Shown here in pieces: positions 10,925 to 20,688 of a DNA stretch of 64,000 nucleotides. The position numbers were made by a program, and so were the translations under genes. The DNA is from Zarea fungicola. Lineage: Eukaryota; Ascomycota; Sordariomycetes; Hypocreales; Cordycipitaceae. Position 1 is the first letter of the stretch; the number at the start of each line of letters is the position of its first letter. The notes under the pieces were generated by a model. That model was not told the DNA's origin. It worked only from the letters and a program-made list of their open reading frames with translations, and did not search any database. The DNA is taken from the NCBI GenBank assembly GCA_900169235.1, contig FWCC01000141.1:194284-258283 (forward strand), read 5' to 3'.

Positions 10925-11859
10925 CTATTTCATATTAACGAGACCAAAGAACTCGTTGCATAGTTTTGATTCGTGCTCGAAACATCCAAGAGCACAACTC
11001 GTAGTGGTTGCACTAGAGGTTTGCTCAACACCGCGCATTGCCATGCAGAGGTGTACAGCCACCACGACAACAAAGACACCGCGAGGCTTCAGAACATTCA
11101 TAATAGCCGTGGCAATTTCGCTGGTAAGGCGTTCTTGGACTTGAAGGCGACGAGCGAATACGTTAGTGATGCGCGCAATTTTGGAAAGGCCAATTATCTC
11201 GCCATTGGGAATGTAGCCAATATGGATCTGAGAAATAATTAGTTTTCTATTCACATGATGGCGCAATATGATATTAAAGTACAGCGGATGTGCAGGGAAC
11301 AAACCTTTCCGTTGAATGGGAGCAGGTGATGCTCGCATAGGGAATGAACATCAATATCTTTGACAATAATCATCCTGCCATGTCCCTCCTTGAAGATTGC
11401 ACCGCGGCATATTTCATCAACATTTAGATGATAGCCTTGCGTTAAGAAAAGCATGGCCTCAGCAAAGCGTGAGGGCGTATCAACCAGACCCTCCCGGTCG
11501 GGGTTCTCTCCAATAGACTCAAGAATGGTGCGGACGGCAGTACGTAGCCTCTCTACCTGTTTAGAGTGTGTGGCAACTGGCTGTGCATTTTGGCATGCGT
11601 TTCTTACTGCGTCTGAGTAAGCCTCCGATCTTCCCAAAAGTACGGGGAGTAAAACGCTAGTACTGGTGCCATCATTTTCCATCATTACTTCTGTAGTAGT
11701 GTCAGAAAAATTATCCATAGCCGTCGATGCAACATGTTGATTGCTTTTTTGAACAGCTTCAGCACGGGTTTGACAAAGCTGCGTGTTATTGGCCCGTTCC
11801 TCTGTTAGAGACATGGCAGCTGCTGCACTATAACGGTCTTCAATGTCGTGTAAGGGCAT
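10925..11859 (-). CDS. GTP cyclohydrolase I
   Basis: Converts GTP to 7,8-dihydroneopterin triphosphate, the first step to folate and pteridine cofactors. Two exons, 11305..11859 and 10925..11227, with a 77-nt intron, give 285 residues. The N-terminal ~100 residues are a poorly conserved extension. The catalytic domain follows, with GENPDREGLVDTPSRFAEAM, then DIDVHSLCEHHLLPF carrying the zinc-binding Cys and active-site His residues. After the junction come GYIPNGEIIGLSKIARI, RLQVQERLTSEIA, and the second metal-binding region HLCMAMRGVEQ. All key residues look intact. The C-terminus (GCFEHESKLCNEFF) is short and normal. The gene is transcribed away from the four-domain fusion gene at 12250, with only ~390 bp between starts. 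This suggests co-regulation and that this copy may serve a dedicated pathway rather than only folate. Whether another copy exists elsewhere cannot be told from this window. Confidence 0.92.
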
Positions 11860-12249
11860 ACTTGTGCTACTAACTATTTAATTGGAATGATCTCGCAGAT
11901 TAAATAGAAATCCTGGACGCTGAATAAATAACGAATCATATATCCACGTCCCAATATAGTAGAGAATAGCGTGCTCGCATGGATATACAAGTACATCACT
12001 TTGCTAGTCGGCCCTTCTGCTGCCACATTAATTCATGTCCCTAAATTTTTGATGCTTGAATGCAGCCGTCGGATGGCGCCGCCCCCTCCTTCTTGCGCCT
12101 TCCTTTCTGTAGGTTGCACAAGGAAGGGTTGGGCACAATCTGGGCACAAACTAGCTTATTTACCTACTCTCCCAAGTCAGAGCGTTGAATTAAAACTAAA
12201 GTCTGGGAACGTGCTCTTTGCATCATCCCTAATAATTATCGCCTCACTC
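11860..12249. promoter_or_regulatory. Putative bidirectional promoter of GTP cyclohydrolase I and the four-domain gene
   Basis: About 390 bp between the two divergent start codons. The plus-strand frame stays open here back to an ATG at 11971, but the added residues resemble no domain. I take 12250 (MATLESLKHRL) as the start because conserved methyltransferase sequence begins just after it. Confidence 0.5.
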
Positions 12250-15200
12250 ATGGCCACTCTTGAATCGTTAAAACATCGCCTCAGAGAGGAAGCTGGGGCA
12301 TTGTCGTTATCATTCATACCTCAGCCACTATCGTACTCTCAATACAAAGCTGGCTACGATATTCTGACTCTGGGTCTGGGGAATTTGACATACAACCAGT
12401 TCATTATTCCACAATTATCGAGGCTTCTGAGCAATATTGAGTCACCATCAAACATCTCAATCCTGGAGATTGGACCTGGTCCGAATAGCGTGGTTGCCCA
12501 AATACCTTATCATATTCGGCGATTGATCACGAAATACGCTGCCTTTGAGCCGAACGATATTTTTGCGACGCATCTAGAATCATGTCTACGTCGTTGTACC
12601 GAGGGTAGATCCCAACTGCCGTGCTTGGCTGAAAAAGCTGATATTCGCCGAGTACCGTTTACGACAGATAAAATCCGAAGCGGTCAACCAGACATGGATA
12701 TGTGCGACAAGGCCTTTGATGTCATTCTATTTTGCCACAGCATGTATGGCATGAAGCGAAAGCAGGCATACTTAGAAAAGGCACTGGGTATGCTTGCTGA
12801 ACGTGGCATTATAATAGTATTTCATCGCGGTGAAAGCCTATTTATCGAGAATCTGGCATGCCATCAAACTGCCTGTTTTCCTACAGGAAAAGTCTCTGTA
12901 GAGAACAGTGATCATCAGTTGGACTATTTCTCTTCGTTTATCGCCGGCCTCTATCCTCAAAATACGGACGCAGGAGACACAAGACAGGAGATTATGTTCC
13001 GTTGGCGTAGCATCTGCCGTGAGATGGGTGCTGCCGACAGGGACGTGCAAGACTGCCTTTGGTTCAGGTCTCCGACGACCATGGTTGCCTTCACCAAAAA
13101 CGCGGCGTCGTTGTCGAATCTAGTTGCAGAAGTACCGATAATGGCACAAAAACAGATAAAAAATCGAGACGCTCGTCTTCAGAGGAGTGCAGCTCACGTC
13201 GTGCCTAGAGATATAAAGGACGTTCAGCACAGTGTGCGCTGGGCCATTAAGAATAAGTTACAACTCACTGTTCTAAGTGGCGGCCATAGCGACCATTGTA
13301 TTCGCTCCAACGTCGTTACAATTGACATGGCGAGCTTTAACGATGTCAATGTCACGCAGATGGATGACTGCCCCGGCCATGAGCCAAGCTATCTGGTCGT
13401 TGCGGGATGTGGTTGCAAGACTAGCGACATCATTCAAAAGTCTATGGAAAAAGGCCTTGTGGTGCCTCTCGGCGCCCGCCCGAGCATTGGCTCTGGCTTA
13501 TGGTTGCAAGGAGGGATTGGACACCTCACACGGCAACATGGGCTGACGTGTGACGCCATTGTTGGTGCTGTGCTAGTTAGTGTTGAAAGCGGCAAAATCC
13601 TCTATGCTGGCACTGTCCCCCGGCAGTATCGACCACCTGATGCTGTGCGTGTAAGGAATGAGCCTGAGCTCCTATGGGGTTTGAAAGGTGCTGGCACAAA
13701 TTTCGGTATCGTTGTTTATGTTGTTTTTCAAACCTTTACAGCTGGAATAACCGGCTTGCGAAGCTGGTCAATTCCTGTCAAGAACCAAGAAGAAGCACAA
13801 CATGAATTAAATCAATTCGAGGAATCCGTCGCCAAGAAACTTCCACGGCACTGTTCGGCAGACATATACCTACATTACAATGGCGATCAATTGCTTCTAA
13901 GCGGTACTTTTTTTGAAAGTCAAACCAAAGCCAAAACACCTATCACGTGGCCAATGGATAAATCTCTTCAGAAAGAATCTAGTTGGCAATATAAAGATGC
14001 CATGGAACTGTTCAATGCCGACCTATATATTACTGATATAAACGGCGGGCATGAAAAGGGCAAAACATTCTCCTTCAAAAGATGCATTTTCTTAAAAGAT
14101 ATTGGAGATAGGCACAGGGCTGCTCGATTAGCTAGAGCATTTGAGTCTAGGCCATCGGATTTATGCTACATCCACCTACTTCACGGAGGTGGCGCGGTCA
14201 GTGATGTGCCGTCCGATCATACATCCTTTGGGTGTCGTGACTGGAGCTACGCATGTGTGATAACTGCAGTCTGGCCTCGCGAAGACGATTCATGTGCCGC
14301 TAGTGATGCCAAGCAGTGGGTTTATCGTGTTGCGAACGATCTACTTCCTCTGAGCGACGGCGTCTACGGCGCTGATTTGGGACCAGATCCAAGAGATATT
14401 TTGCTGGCCCAGCGCGCATTCGGCCCTAACCTTTCCCGTTTGTCCCAGCTGAAGAAACAGTTGGACCCCTTTGATGTACTTGCGTACGCGTGCCCACTCC
14501 CGAGGAGCACAATTAGACAGAAACTGGTTATCCTCATCACAGGAGAAAGCTGCTCCGGTAAAGACTATTGTGCCCAGCTCTGGGCCTCTATTTTCGTTGC
14601 CCACCGTGTTTCTGTCCGTGTCGCCAGCATAAGCGACATGACAAAAGCAGAATATGCGAGGACGACTGGAGCTGACTTTTATCAACTTGTCTCTGACCGT
14701 ACGTATAAGGAGCTACACAGAGAAAGGCTAACGACATTCTTCCAAGCGCAAGCCCAGAAACGACCTCAGCTCTACGAAGACCATTTTCAGACGGTGGTAG
14801 ACGGGTCTGCTGATGCTGATGTGTTGCTTATCACTGGTATGAGAGACAAAGCACCTGTTGCGGCATTCTCACATTTGATACCGTGCAAGAAGCTAGTAGA
14901 AGTCAACGTAAAAGCTTCTCAAGGCATCCGTCAGTCTCGTAAAGAGATTGGCAACGCAGACAATAACAGGACCTCGCCACAATCATATGAAGCTGGCGAC
15001 GAAGGCTTTAGTACTCCAACGAGATCCGACCATCACGCCGATTTCGTCTTCGATAACACCACAGCCGGAGAAACCAAGGCCAGAATCTTTGCAGAAAAAA
15101 ATCTAGTTCCGTTGATATGCGACGAGCTACGGCAGCTTCGGGCGATGATACGTACTGTCCGCGACTTTCCACTTCCTGGAATCGAGTTCCGGCATATTCT

Positions 15201-15696
15201 TGGCATTCTTGAACATCCGCGTGGTCTAGCAATAAGTACGTCTTTGCTTCAGAGTTATTTCGGTGACTGGACGAGGGTCGGTACTATAGCGTGTTGTGAG
15301 GCAGGTGGCTTCATCTTTGGGTCTGCTCTAGCATTGGCAGTTGGTGTACCACTGGTAACGATTCGAAAATGCGGTAAACTTCCCCCACCTACAATATCTG
15401 TTGCGAAAGCTTCATCGCATATATCATCGCCAATCAGCGTTAGCGAGGAGAGAATCGAAATGAGTTCTAATGCGATTTCTCCTACAGCATTTGTTGTTGT
15501 TGTTGATGATGTGCTTGCAACCGGAAGAACGCTTCTCGCAGTATTGAAACTTTTAAAGGAGGTAGGTATTGGTGCTGAGAATGTTAATATCCTGGTATTG
15601 GTCGAGTTTCCCATTCATCTTGGACGAGCATTCTTGCGCCAAAGTGGGTTCGGCATGGTTCGTGTTCAAAGTCTTTTAGTCTTTGGTGGTGTTTAG
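12250..15696 (+). CDS. Four-domain fusion: methyltransferase, FAD-linked oxidase, P-loop kinase-like, adenine PRTase-like
   Basis: A single uninterrupted 1,148-residue frame. Residues ~1-280 form a class I SAM methyltransferase, with motif I ISILEIGPGPN at ~70-79 and AFEPND after strand 2. Residues ~300-750 are an FAD-binding PCMH/BBE-type oxidase, with SGGHSDHC for FAD contact, GSGLWLQGGIGHLTRQHG, and GLKGAGTNFGIV. Residues ~755-930 resemble animal-type phosphomevalonate kinase, with a P-loop ITGESCSGKD at ~761 and LVSDRTYKELHRERL. Residues ~970-1148 are adenine-phosphoribosyltransferase-like, with DFPLPGIEFRHILGI and the PRPP loop VVVVDDVLATGRT at ~1083. Domain identities are from motif reading. 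Such a chain could methylate, oxidise, phosphorylate and ribosylate (or salvage) a purine- or pterin-like ring, which fits the divergent GTP cyclohydrolase I. That pathway is inference. Absence of introns over 3.4 kb is notable but not unique. Alternative start at 11971 would add 93 residues. Confidence 0.85.
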   Translation: MATLESLKHRLREEAGALSLSFIPQPLSYSQYKAGYDILTLGLGNLTYNQFIIPQLSRLLSNIESPSNISILEIGPGPNSVVAQIPYHIRRLITKYAAFEPNDIFATHLESCLRRCTEGRSQLPCLAEKADIRRVPFTTDKIRSGQPDMDMCDKAFDVILFCHSMYGMKRKQAYLEKALGMLAERGIIIVFHRGESLFIENLACHQTACFPTGKVSVENSDHQLDYFSSFIAGLYPQNTDAGDTRQEIMFRWRSICREMGAADRDVQDCLWFRSPTTMVAFTKNAASLSNLVAEVPIMAQKQIKNRDARLQRSAAHVVPRDIKDVQHSVRWAIKNKLQLTVLSGGHSDHCIRSNVVTIDMASFNDVNVTQMDDCPGHEPSYLVVAGCGCKTSDIIQKSMEKGLVVPLGARPSIGSGLWLQGGIGHLTRQHGLTCDAIVGAVLVSVESGKILYAGTVPRQYRPPDAVRVRNEPELLWGLKGAGTNFGIVVYVVFQTFTAGITGLRSWSIPVKNQEEAQHELNQFEESVAKKLPRHCSADIYLHYNGDQLLLSGTFFESQTKAKTPITWPMDKSLQKESSWQYKDAMELFNADLYITDINGGHEKGKTFSFKRCIFLKDIGDRHRAARLARAFESRPSDLCYIHLLHGGGAVSDVPSDHTSFGCRDWSYACVITAVWPREDDSCAASDAKQWVYRVANDLLPLSDGVYGADLGPDPRDILLAQRAFGPNLSRLSQLKKQLDPFDVLAYACPLPRSTIRQKLVILITGESCSGKDYCAQLWASIFVAHRVSVRVASISDMTKAEYARTTGADFYQLVSDRTYKELHRERLTTFFQAQAQKRPQLYEDHFQTVVDGSADADVLLITGMRDKAPVAAFSHLIPCKKLVEVNVKASQGIRQSRKEIGNADNNRTSPQSYEAGDEGFSTPTRSDHHADFVFDNTTAGETKARIFAEKNLVPLICDELRQLRAMIRTVRDFPLPGIEFRHILGILEHPRGLAISTSLLQSYFGDWTRVGTIACCEAGGFIFGSALALAVGVPLVTIRKCGKLPPPTISVAKASSHISSPISVSEERIEMSSNAISPTAFVVVVDDVLATGRTLLAVLKLLKEVGIGAENVNILVLVEFPIHLGRAFLRQSGFGMVRVQSLLVFGGV

Positions 15697-15931
15697 TGAC
15701 GCTTCTCTTAAACAAGTTAAATTGCTTCATTTCATGGCGCTATCTATATCCTTTGTGGTGAACTGTTTAGTTCGACTTTCATGCCACAGTGCCGCTTTTT
15801 TTAGCCCTTGGTAGCGTGAGAGCCCAGAACGGACTATACTCATAAAATGAACCAGACAATATAAAAAAGGTCGTATTGTTTTCCGATCTCGCGACCATAC
15901 CTAGTGAAAACAGAGAAATGAAAGAGTTTCA

Positions 15932-17814
15932 TCATCCGACTTGACGAGAGTTAAAGCAGGAGAGGAGCATAAAGGAGCATCTCGGCAATTTGAGAATTTC
16001 TTCGGCTGGTAATTGTTGTAGTTGGTACTGGTCTAACTGCCAGAGGTCTCCTGCAAAAATATATTTAATAATGGGAGCCACGGCATTGCTAAACCTCCGG
16101 AGCATGGCGCCCTCGGTCTGATCAAGAAGTAAAATGAAGTGCTGAAACGCAGCATCCGATGGTGCCAAAAGCCTAATTTGAAATTTCATTAGTGCAAGAT
16201 ACCGGTACCATCATCGGATATGGGCTGCATACGTGGAATCAGATATTGCGGGAATTGAGCCTGCAGAGACAAATTCAGAGCACGGAAGCAGCCCAAGTAT
16301 TCCTGTACCAAATGCAGAGCTAAGCATATCAAGTCTGCGCCCAAGCTTTCGAAGCTTCTTCAATTTGCGGTATGCCCTCTCATATTCAGCCGATGTTTTT
16401 TCCACATCTGGGTGAATCTGCTCCATAAGTAACTTGGTTGCGTTGGATTCTTCCAGATGGCGCGGATTTCCAACCCCCCTGCCAGTCATGCATGCATTGG
16501 ACAAGTCGAGGTTAATCCAATTCTCGTCATTGACTACACACAGTTGATCTCTCCACAATCTCAACACATGAAATCTTCTCACTAGCGACAAGCCCGTAAT
16601 CCGCTGTTCTGTACTCTGAATCGCATGTAGCCTGTCTCTGATAGTCAGCTTCATCTCGGGAGACGGTAACTTAACGCCAAGCTCCTCTCTAAGAATTCGC
16701 ATCGTCTCCTGAAGAACAACAACCGAGTCAGCACTACATAACCCAGCCCAAATCTTCAAGTATACTTCTTGCTCCAAGACAGTGTATTCAGCGGCCAATC
16801 TCTGTATGGTATCCCGGGCTAACGGCGTCGACCATGGGCTAGGTAAGTTGTACTCTGTGCACCGCTTTTCATCCTCAGTGACATAAAGTCTGAACCACTC
16901 GGCCTTGACCAAGTGTGAAGTGGGATGATCTATTTGACTCTGTACCGTTCTTTGCGCAGCAGTCTCACCATCTCCAGTACTAGCAGCGTCCCTCAAGAGA
17001 CGCGCACCAAATTGAGGTGGGTTGGGCTGATGGCTGCGCGTCAACATCCCCAAGGCTTCTTCATCATCATTCGTGAATGAGTTGTATAGTGTGTGGGAAT
17101 TCTCAAGGTCATAAGTATTGCGTTGTCCTGACACCATTGAATCTAGCTCTATCACGCATTCGCTCGGCGAGTCGGCATCCCGCCCAAGGATGGCTGAAGT
17201 TGTCTGGGGGTCAACCGACAATGAAATATCATGGCCTTCATATATGTACTCTGAGCCGGCTACACTTAGCCAGTTAAGTGTATCACCTGATGAGAGACTG
17301 ACGTCTGTTAGCCTACGAGTGGCGTAGATGACATGCTTACTAACCAAATTCTATCCATAACCTTTTTCACAGTCTCTAAAGACCGAGAATCCTTCCACAC
17401 GGCTCCAATGATTGCGCTTATTGCGTAGCTTTTGACAGTTATAGATGGCGGCCCCGATTTTTCGCAAAGCTTAAGATAGCGAACAATGCCAATTTTATCC
17501 GCCACGGCTGCACGCCAAACTTTGGATTCAACCAAGCATTGCATAATACGCAGTTTTTCTACATCGAATTTAGCACAACGCCGTCTGCAAGCTAGATTGT
17601 ACTTGCCTCGTGACAATGGCTGTTCGTAGCCGGCATCACTTATAACTAAACGCATTACATCCTGTCCAACAAGGGCAAGTTTCCTGTTACCATCATAATT
17701 CATCAATTCTGCCCCGGCAGCGGTTAGAGACACCTGTAGAAGTCTGAGGTCTGAAAATTCAACCCCGATGATTTGCTCGGTGGAGTGACAGTCAAACTCT
17801 GTCGCCATTGGCAT
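15932..17814 (-). CDS. RNase III-like domain protein, catalytic residues not conserved
   Basis: Three exons proposed: 17345..17814, 16233..17297 and 15932..16172, with introns of 47 and 60 nt. The second intron has GTATGC donor and CACTAATG branch site. Together they give 591 residues in one frame. The first ~155 residues follow the RNase III fold: FSDLRLLQVSLTAAG, then NRKLALVGQDVMRLVISDAG in place of the NERLEFLGD signature, then ISAIIGAVWKDS in place of the EALIGAVYLD block. The signature acidic residues are replaced (Glu by Ala, Asp by Gln, Glu by Ser), so the domain is probably inactive as a nuclease. The remaining ~430 residues, rich in charged helices, are not recognised. It lies head to head with the deaminase gene at 18932, sharing a ~1.1 kb promoter region. 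It may bind dsRNA structurally, but no function is shown. Confidence 0.7.
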
Positions 17815-18931
17815 CCTGGTTCTTCTTTAACTTTTGGTGATTACTTAGCACTGCAAGCATTCAGTGCCTGAAGTGGATGACGTTTGCAAGTCACAAACAA
17901 AATCAGGTGCGACTTGGATGAAGTGGTCGTTCACGAGGAGAAGAGGACAGAGATTTGAAAGGAAAACTCCCCAAAGTTACTACGCGGGCCAAGAGAGATT
18001 TATCAAGGTGGTATCACATGATTGCCTCATGATTGCCTCACAAGTGGTACGTACCATCACATTTGTTTTGTTGGAGGCGCCACTGCTCATCGCCAGCGCA
18101 TCGACGCCAACGCAAGCTATGCCGGATTAAGCAATTACGTTTACTCCAAGTCCTATTGCCTAGTTTTGGTTTAGTGTACGAGCTCAAGTCTGTTCGCCCA
18201 TTGCGAAAAAGTAAATATGAGCCAGGCATGACCAAATACAATGAATGGCATGTAGGATAAGGCGAGGCAAGATAGAGATAAATTCAAAAATAATGCAGTG
18301 CCAGAGCTGCTATACTGTGGACATGGAGGTTTACAATACGTCAATTTTTAAGATTGATTTGTCTTGCAGTATGCGCGTTGAACCATGGTACACGTCAGAT
18401 AAATTGGCTCGAGAGAAAGAACATGCTGCTGCAACAAAGGCTATCAGAGCTCGCCCTATAAAACACAGGCTATAATATAGATGCAATGGCAGTTTATAAG
18501 ATCTTCGTCGCTATGTTATAGCTTCAAATTGAAATATTTGAGGCGAGGGCGAGAATAGAGGTGTGAGTGATTCATCGTGATATGCAAGTTCAGAATTTTG
18601 GAGCTGTTATGTAAAGCGCGGCAAGTTTAACCTGAGTCCAATTTATTACTAGATTGGCATATAGCTCTACCAAAAAAAGTTTCACCGCTGCTTGAGCTGA
18701 ATACGTGGAGATAGGGACCAAGGTATGGTAATTGGTCGCCGTATCTACAAGACATTGACTAAGCGGCACCGCTTTGATCGGAGCACAGCCATGATAAATC
18801 GTCTGCTTAAAAGCTGGAATAAAATTAACCATTTTTATCGAAGTGTGTGCGTTTTGTCTCGCTTGTGACGGCTGGCAACCCTTTTCCCGCCTGATTGGCA
18901 TTCTAAACTCCATCTGAGCCTCACTTAGAAC
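17815..18931. promoter_or_regulatory. Divergent intergenic region between RNase III-like and deaminase genes
   Basis: Contains both promoters. I see no coding frame with family resemblance. No clear TATA box or repeat stands out. Confidence 0.35.
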
Positions 18932-20688
18932 ATGGCTAGCAGCTCCGAGTATATTTGGGGCAGCAAGTTTGTGACAAGAGAGGGTTTGCTTCAAAAGATA
19001 ACCCTTCTAACCATACTCAATCCGGTCCAGGAACGCCCACAAACCTACAAACTCGTCACGCGCCAACGACGCACTTTGACAGTTGCCCAAGAAGCGGAAG
19101 TCGCTAGCAATTTAGCCTTTCTCTCAAGACGGAGTGCTGAGTCGCACAATGTGGCAGCGATTGGACTTGAAGAGGAAAGTAATAGAGGAATGACAGTTAG
19201 AGTTACTGTCAATGGGAAGATGCTTGATAGTGTTGTTGAAGGACTGATACGCATATGCAATACCCTCCAGTGTATCTCCCAAAATGGTATGGCCAATTGC
19301 TTATCAAAGAATCTATTTTACCAGCTCGCCTAACTCAGAACTTACCAGGAGCCTTACTCTCAGATAATATAGAGTTACTTCTCTCGGAGGTTGTTCGCCT
19401 GAACCTGTCGCGTCTGCGAAGTCGCCTGAAATTGAAAAAGAGGAACAGCGTCGACAATGGTCCAATCGCACAGCTGGTGAAATTCTACCGAGGCACAAAC
19501 CGCGACCTCGATTCTGGAAAGGTGCTCCTGGAGCTGGATTCACTTACTCGTGTTTTCAAGTCCGCTCCTTCTAGCCCTCCCACATCATCAACCTGCCAGA
19601 CCGCGATGACTATTGTAAAATTGGCTTCCAAGCTAACTACTACGGATTTCCTGGACATCGTTGGCAGGTGCGTGTCAGGACAAGACCGCCTCGCTCGCTG
19701 CATCGACACTGTGAGGAAAATTGGGCAGTACTATCGAGCAACGAAACAGCTGGTAGTAGCAGCTACTGCGATTCATAGCCGTGTACTGTTTCAACATATC
19801 CAAGTTTGCCCATTTCGTATTGAGGTCCCAAGTTGCGTTCGAACGATCGTTTGTGTGGATACTGGTGCAAAACAGGCAGCGCTTCATGCAGCTGTCCTTT
19901 CGAGGCTAAACAAGCAACGATCCGGACTCAAAATTCACGCCGAGATTCAGCTTCTTTTCTTCTACGAGCAGCACCAAGTGGCCTGTCCACCAAGAGTGAT
20001 TGTAGCCAGCAAAGCCAGCTGCTACTTATGCAATTTATTCCTTGAGCTACATGGAAAGTTCCAAGTAGTCAGCTCATATGGGAAGCTGAATGAACGGTGG
20101 ATTCTCCCGGACTGGCTACATGGAATTAACTCGCAGCAACGGCATCAACTTTGCTACATTGTGGAGCAGTTTTACGCAGCTCTGAGTGCAAAATGTGAGG
20201 CAGGTGTATTCAAAAAGAAACTGCCTGATCCTATTGAGAGCTTGATTGCAATATCTGCAGTTTGGAACGAGTCAGTTTTAACGACTCCCTCGCTGACCTG
20301 CTGTGAACCGGAAGGAATTCCTTCGTCGCAACACGCCACCCCGCCGACAGTGATAAAGGCTCAACGAAGGGAGACAAGGCTTCTCACAGAGTGTGAGCTG
20401 CCTTACATTTTTGCCATACATCCCGGGCTTCAACGACTGACAGTTGAATTCGGTACACTAAGACTCATATTTGATTTTGAGTCACATTCAGCAAGCGCAT
20501 TGTCAATCAGCCAAGACGGCGAAGAGGGCTCTGCTGTTGAAGTTGATGCATTAACAATTCCAACGACATCAGCGGTAGAAGTATCCAGGCGTACTGACTC
20601 GCATGATACGGTATTTAGAATTCGTCATGGCCGGATATACATAGACATTAAAATATTCGGTAGTGGCAGCGGAAGCCAAGCGATTTGA
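18932..20688 (+). CDS. OTT_1508-like nucleic-acid/nucleotide deaminase family protein
   Basis: Two exons, 18932..19286 and 19349..20688, with a 62-nt intron (GTATGG donor, GCCTAACTC branch, TTACCAG acceptor), give 564 residues. The deaminase core lies in the middle. KIHAEIQLLFFYE carries the HAE zinc-ligand/catalytic-Glu motif at about residue 313. KASCYLCNLFLELHG carries the C-x2-C zinc ligands at about 340. The preceding strand region (RTIVCVDTG) and the short His-Ala-Glu spacing fit the fungal OTT_1508-like deaminase group, predicted from comparative genomics and largely uncharacterised. The N-terminal ~280 residues are helical and contain no known domain; the C-terminal ~150 look like a beta-rich appendage. 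Substrate (nucleotide, RNA or DNA) is unknown. The divergent RNase III-like neighbour hints at nucleic-acid biology but proves nothing. Confidence 0.78.
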
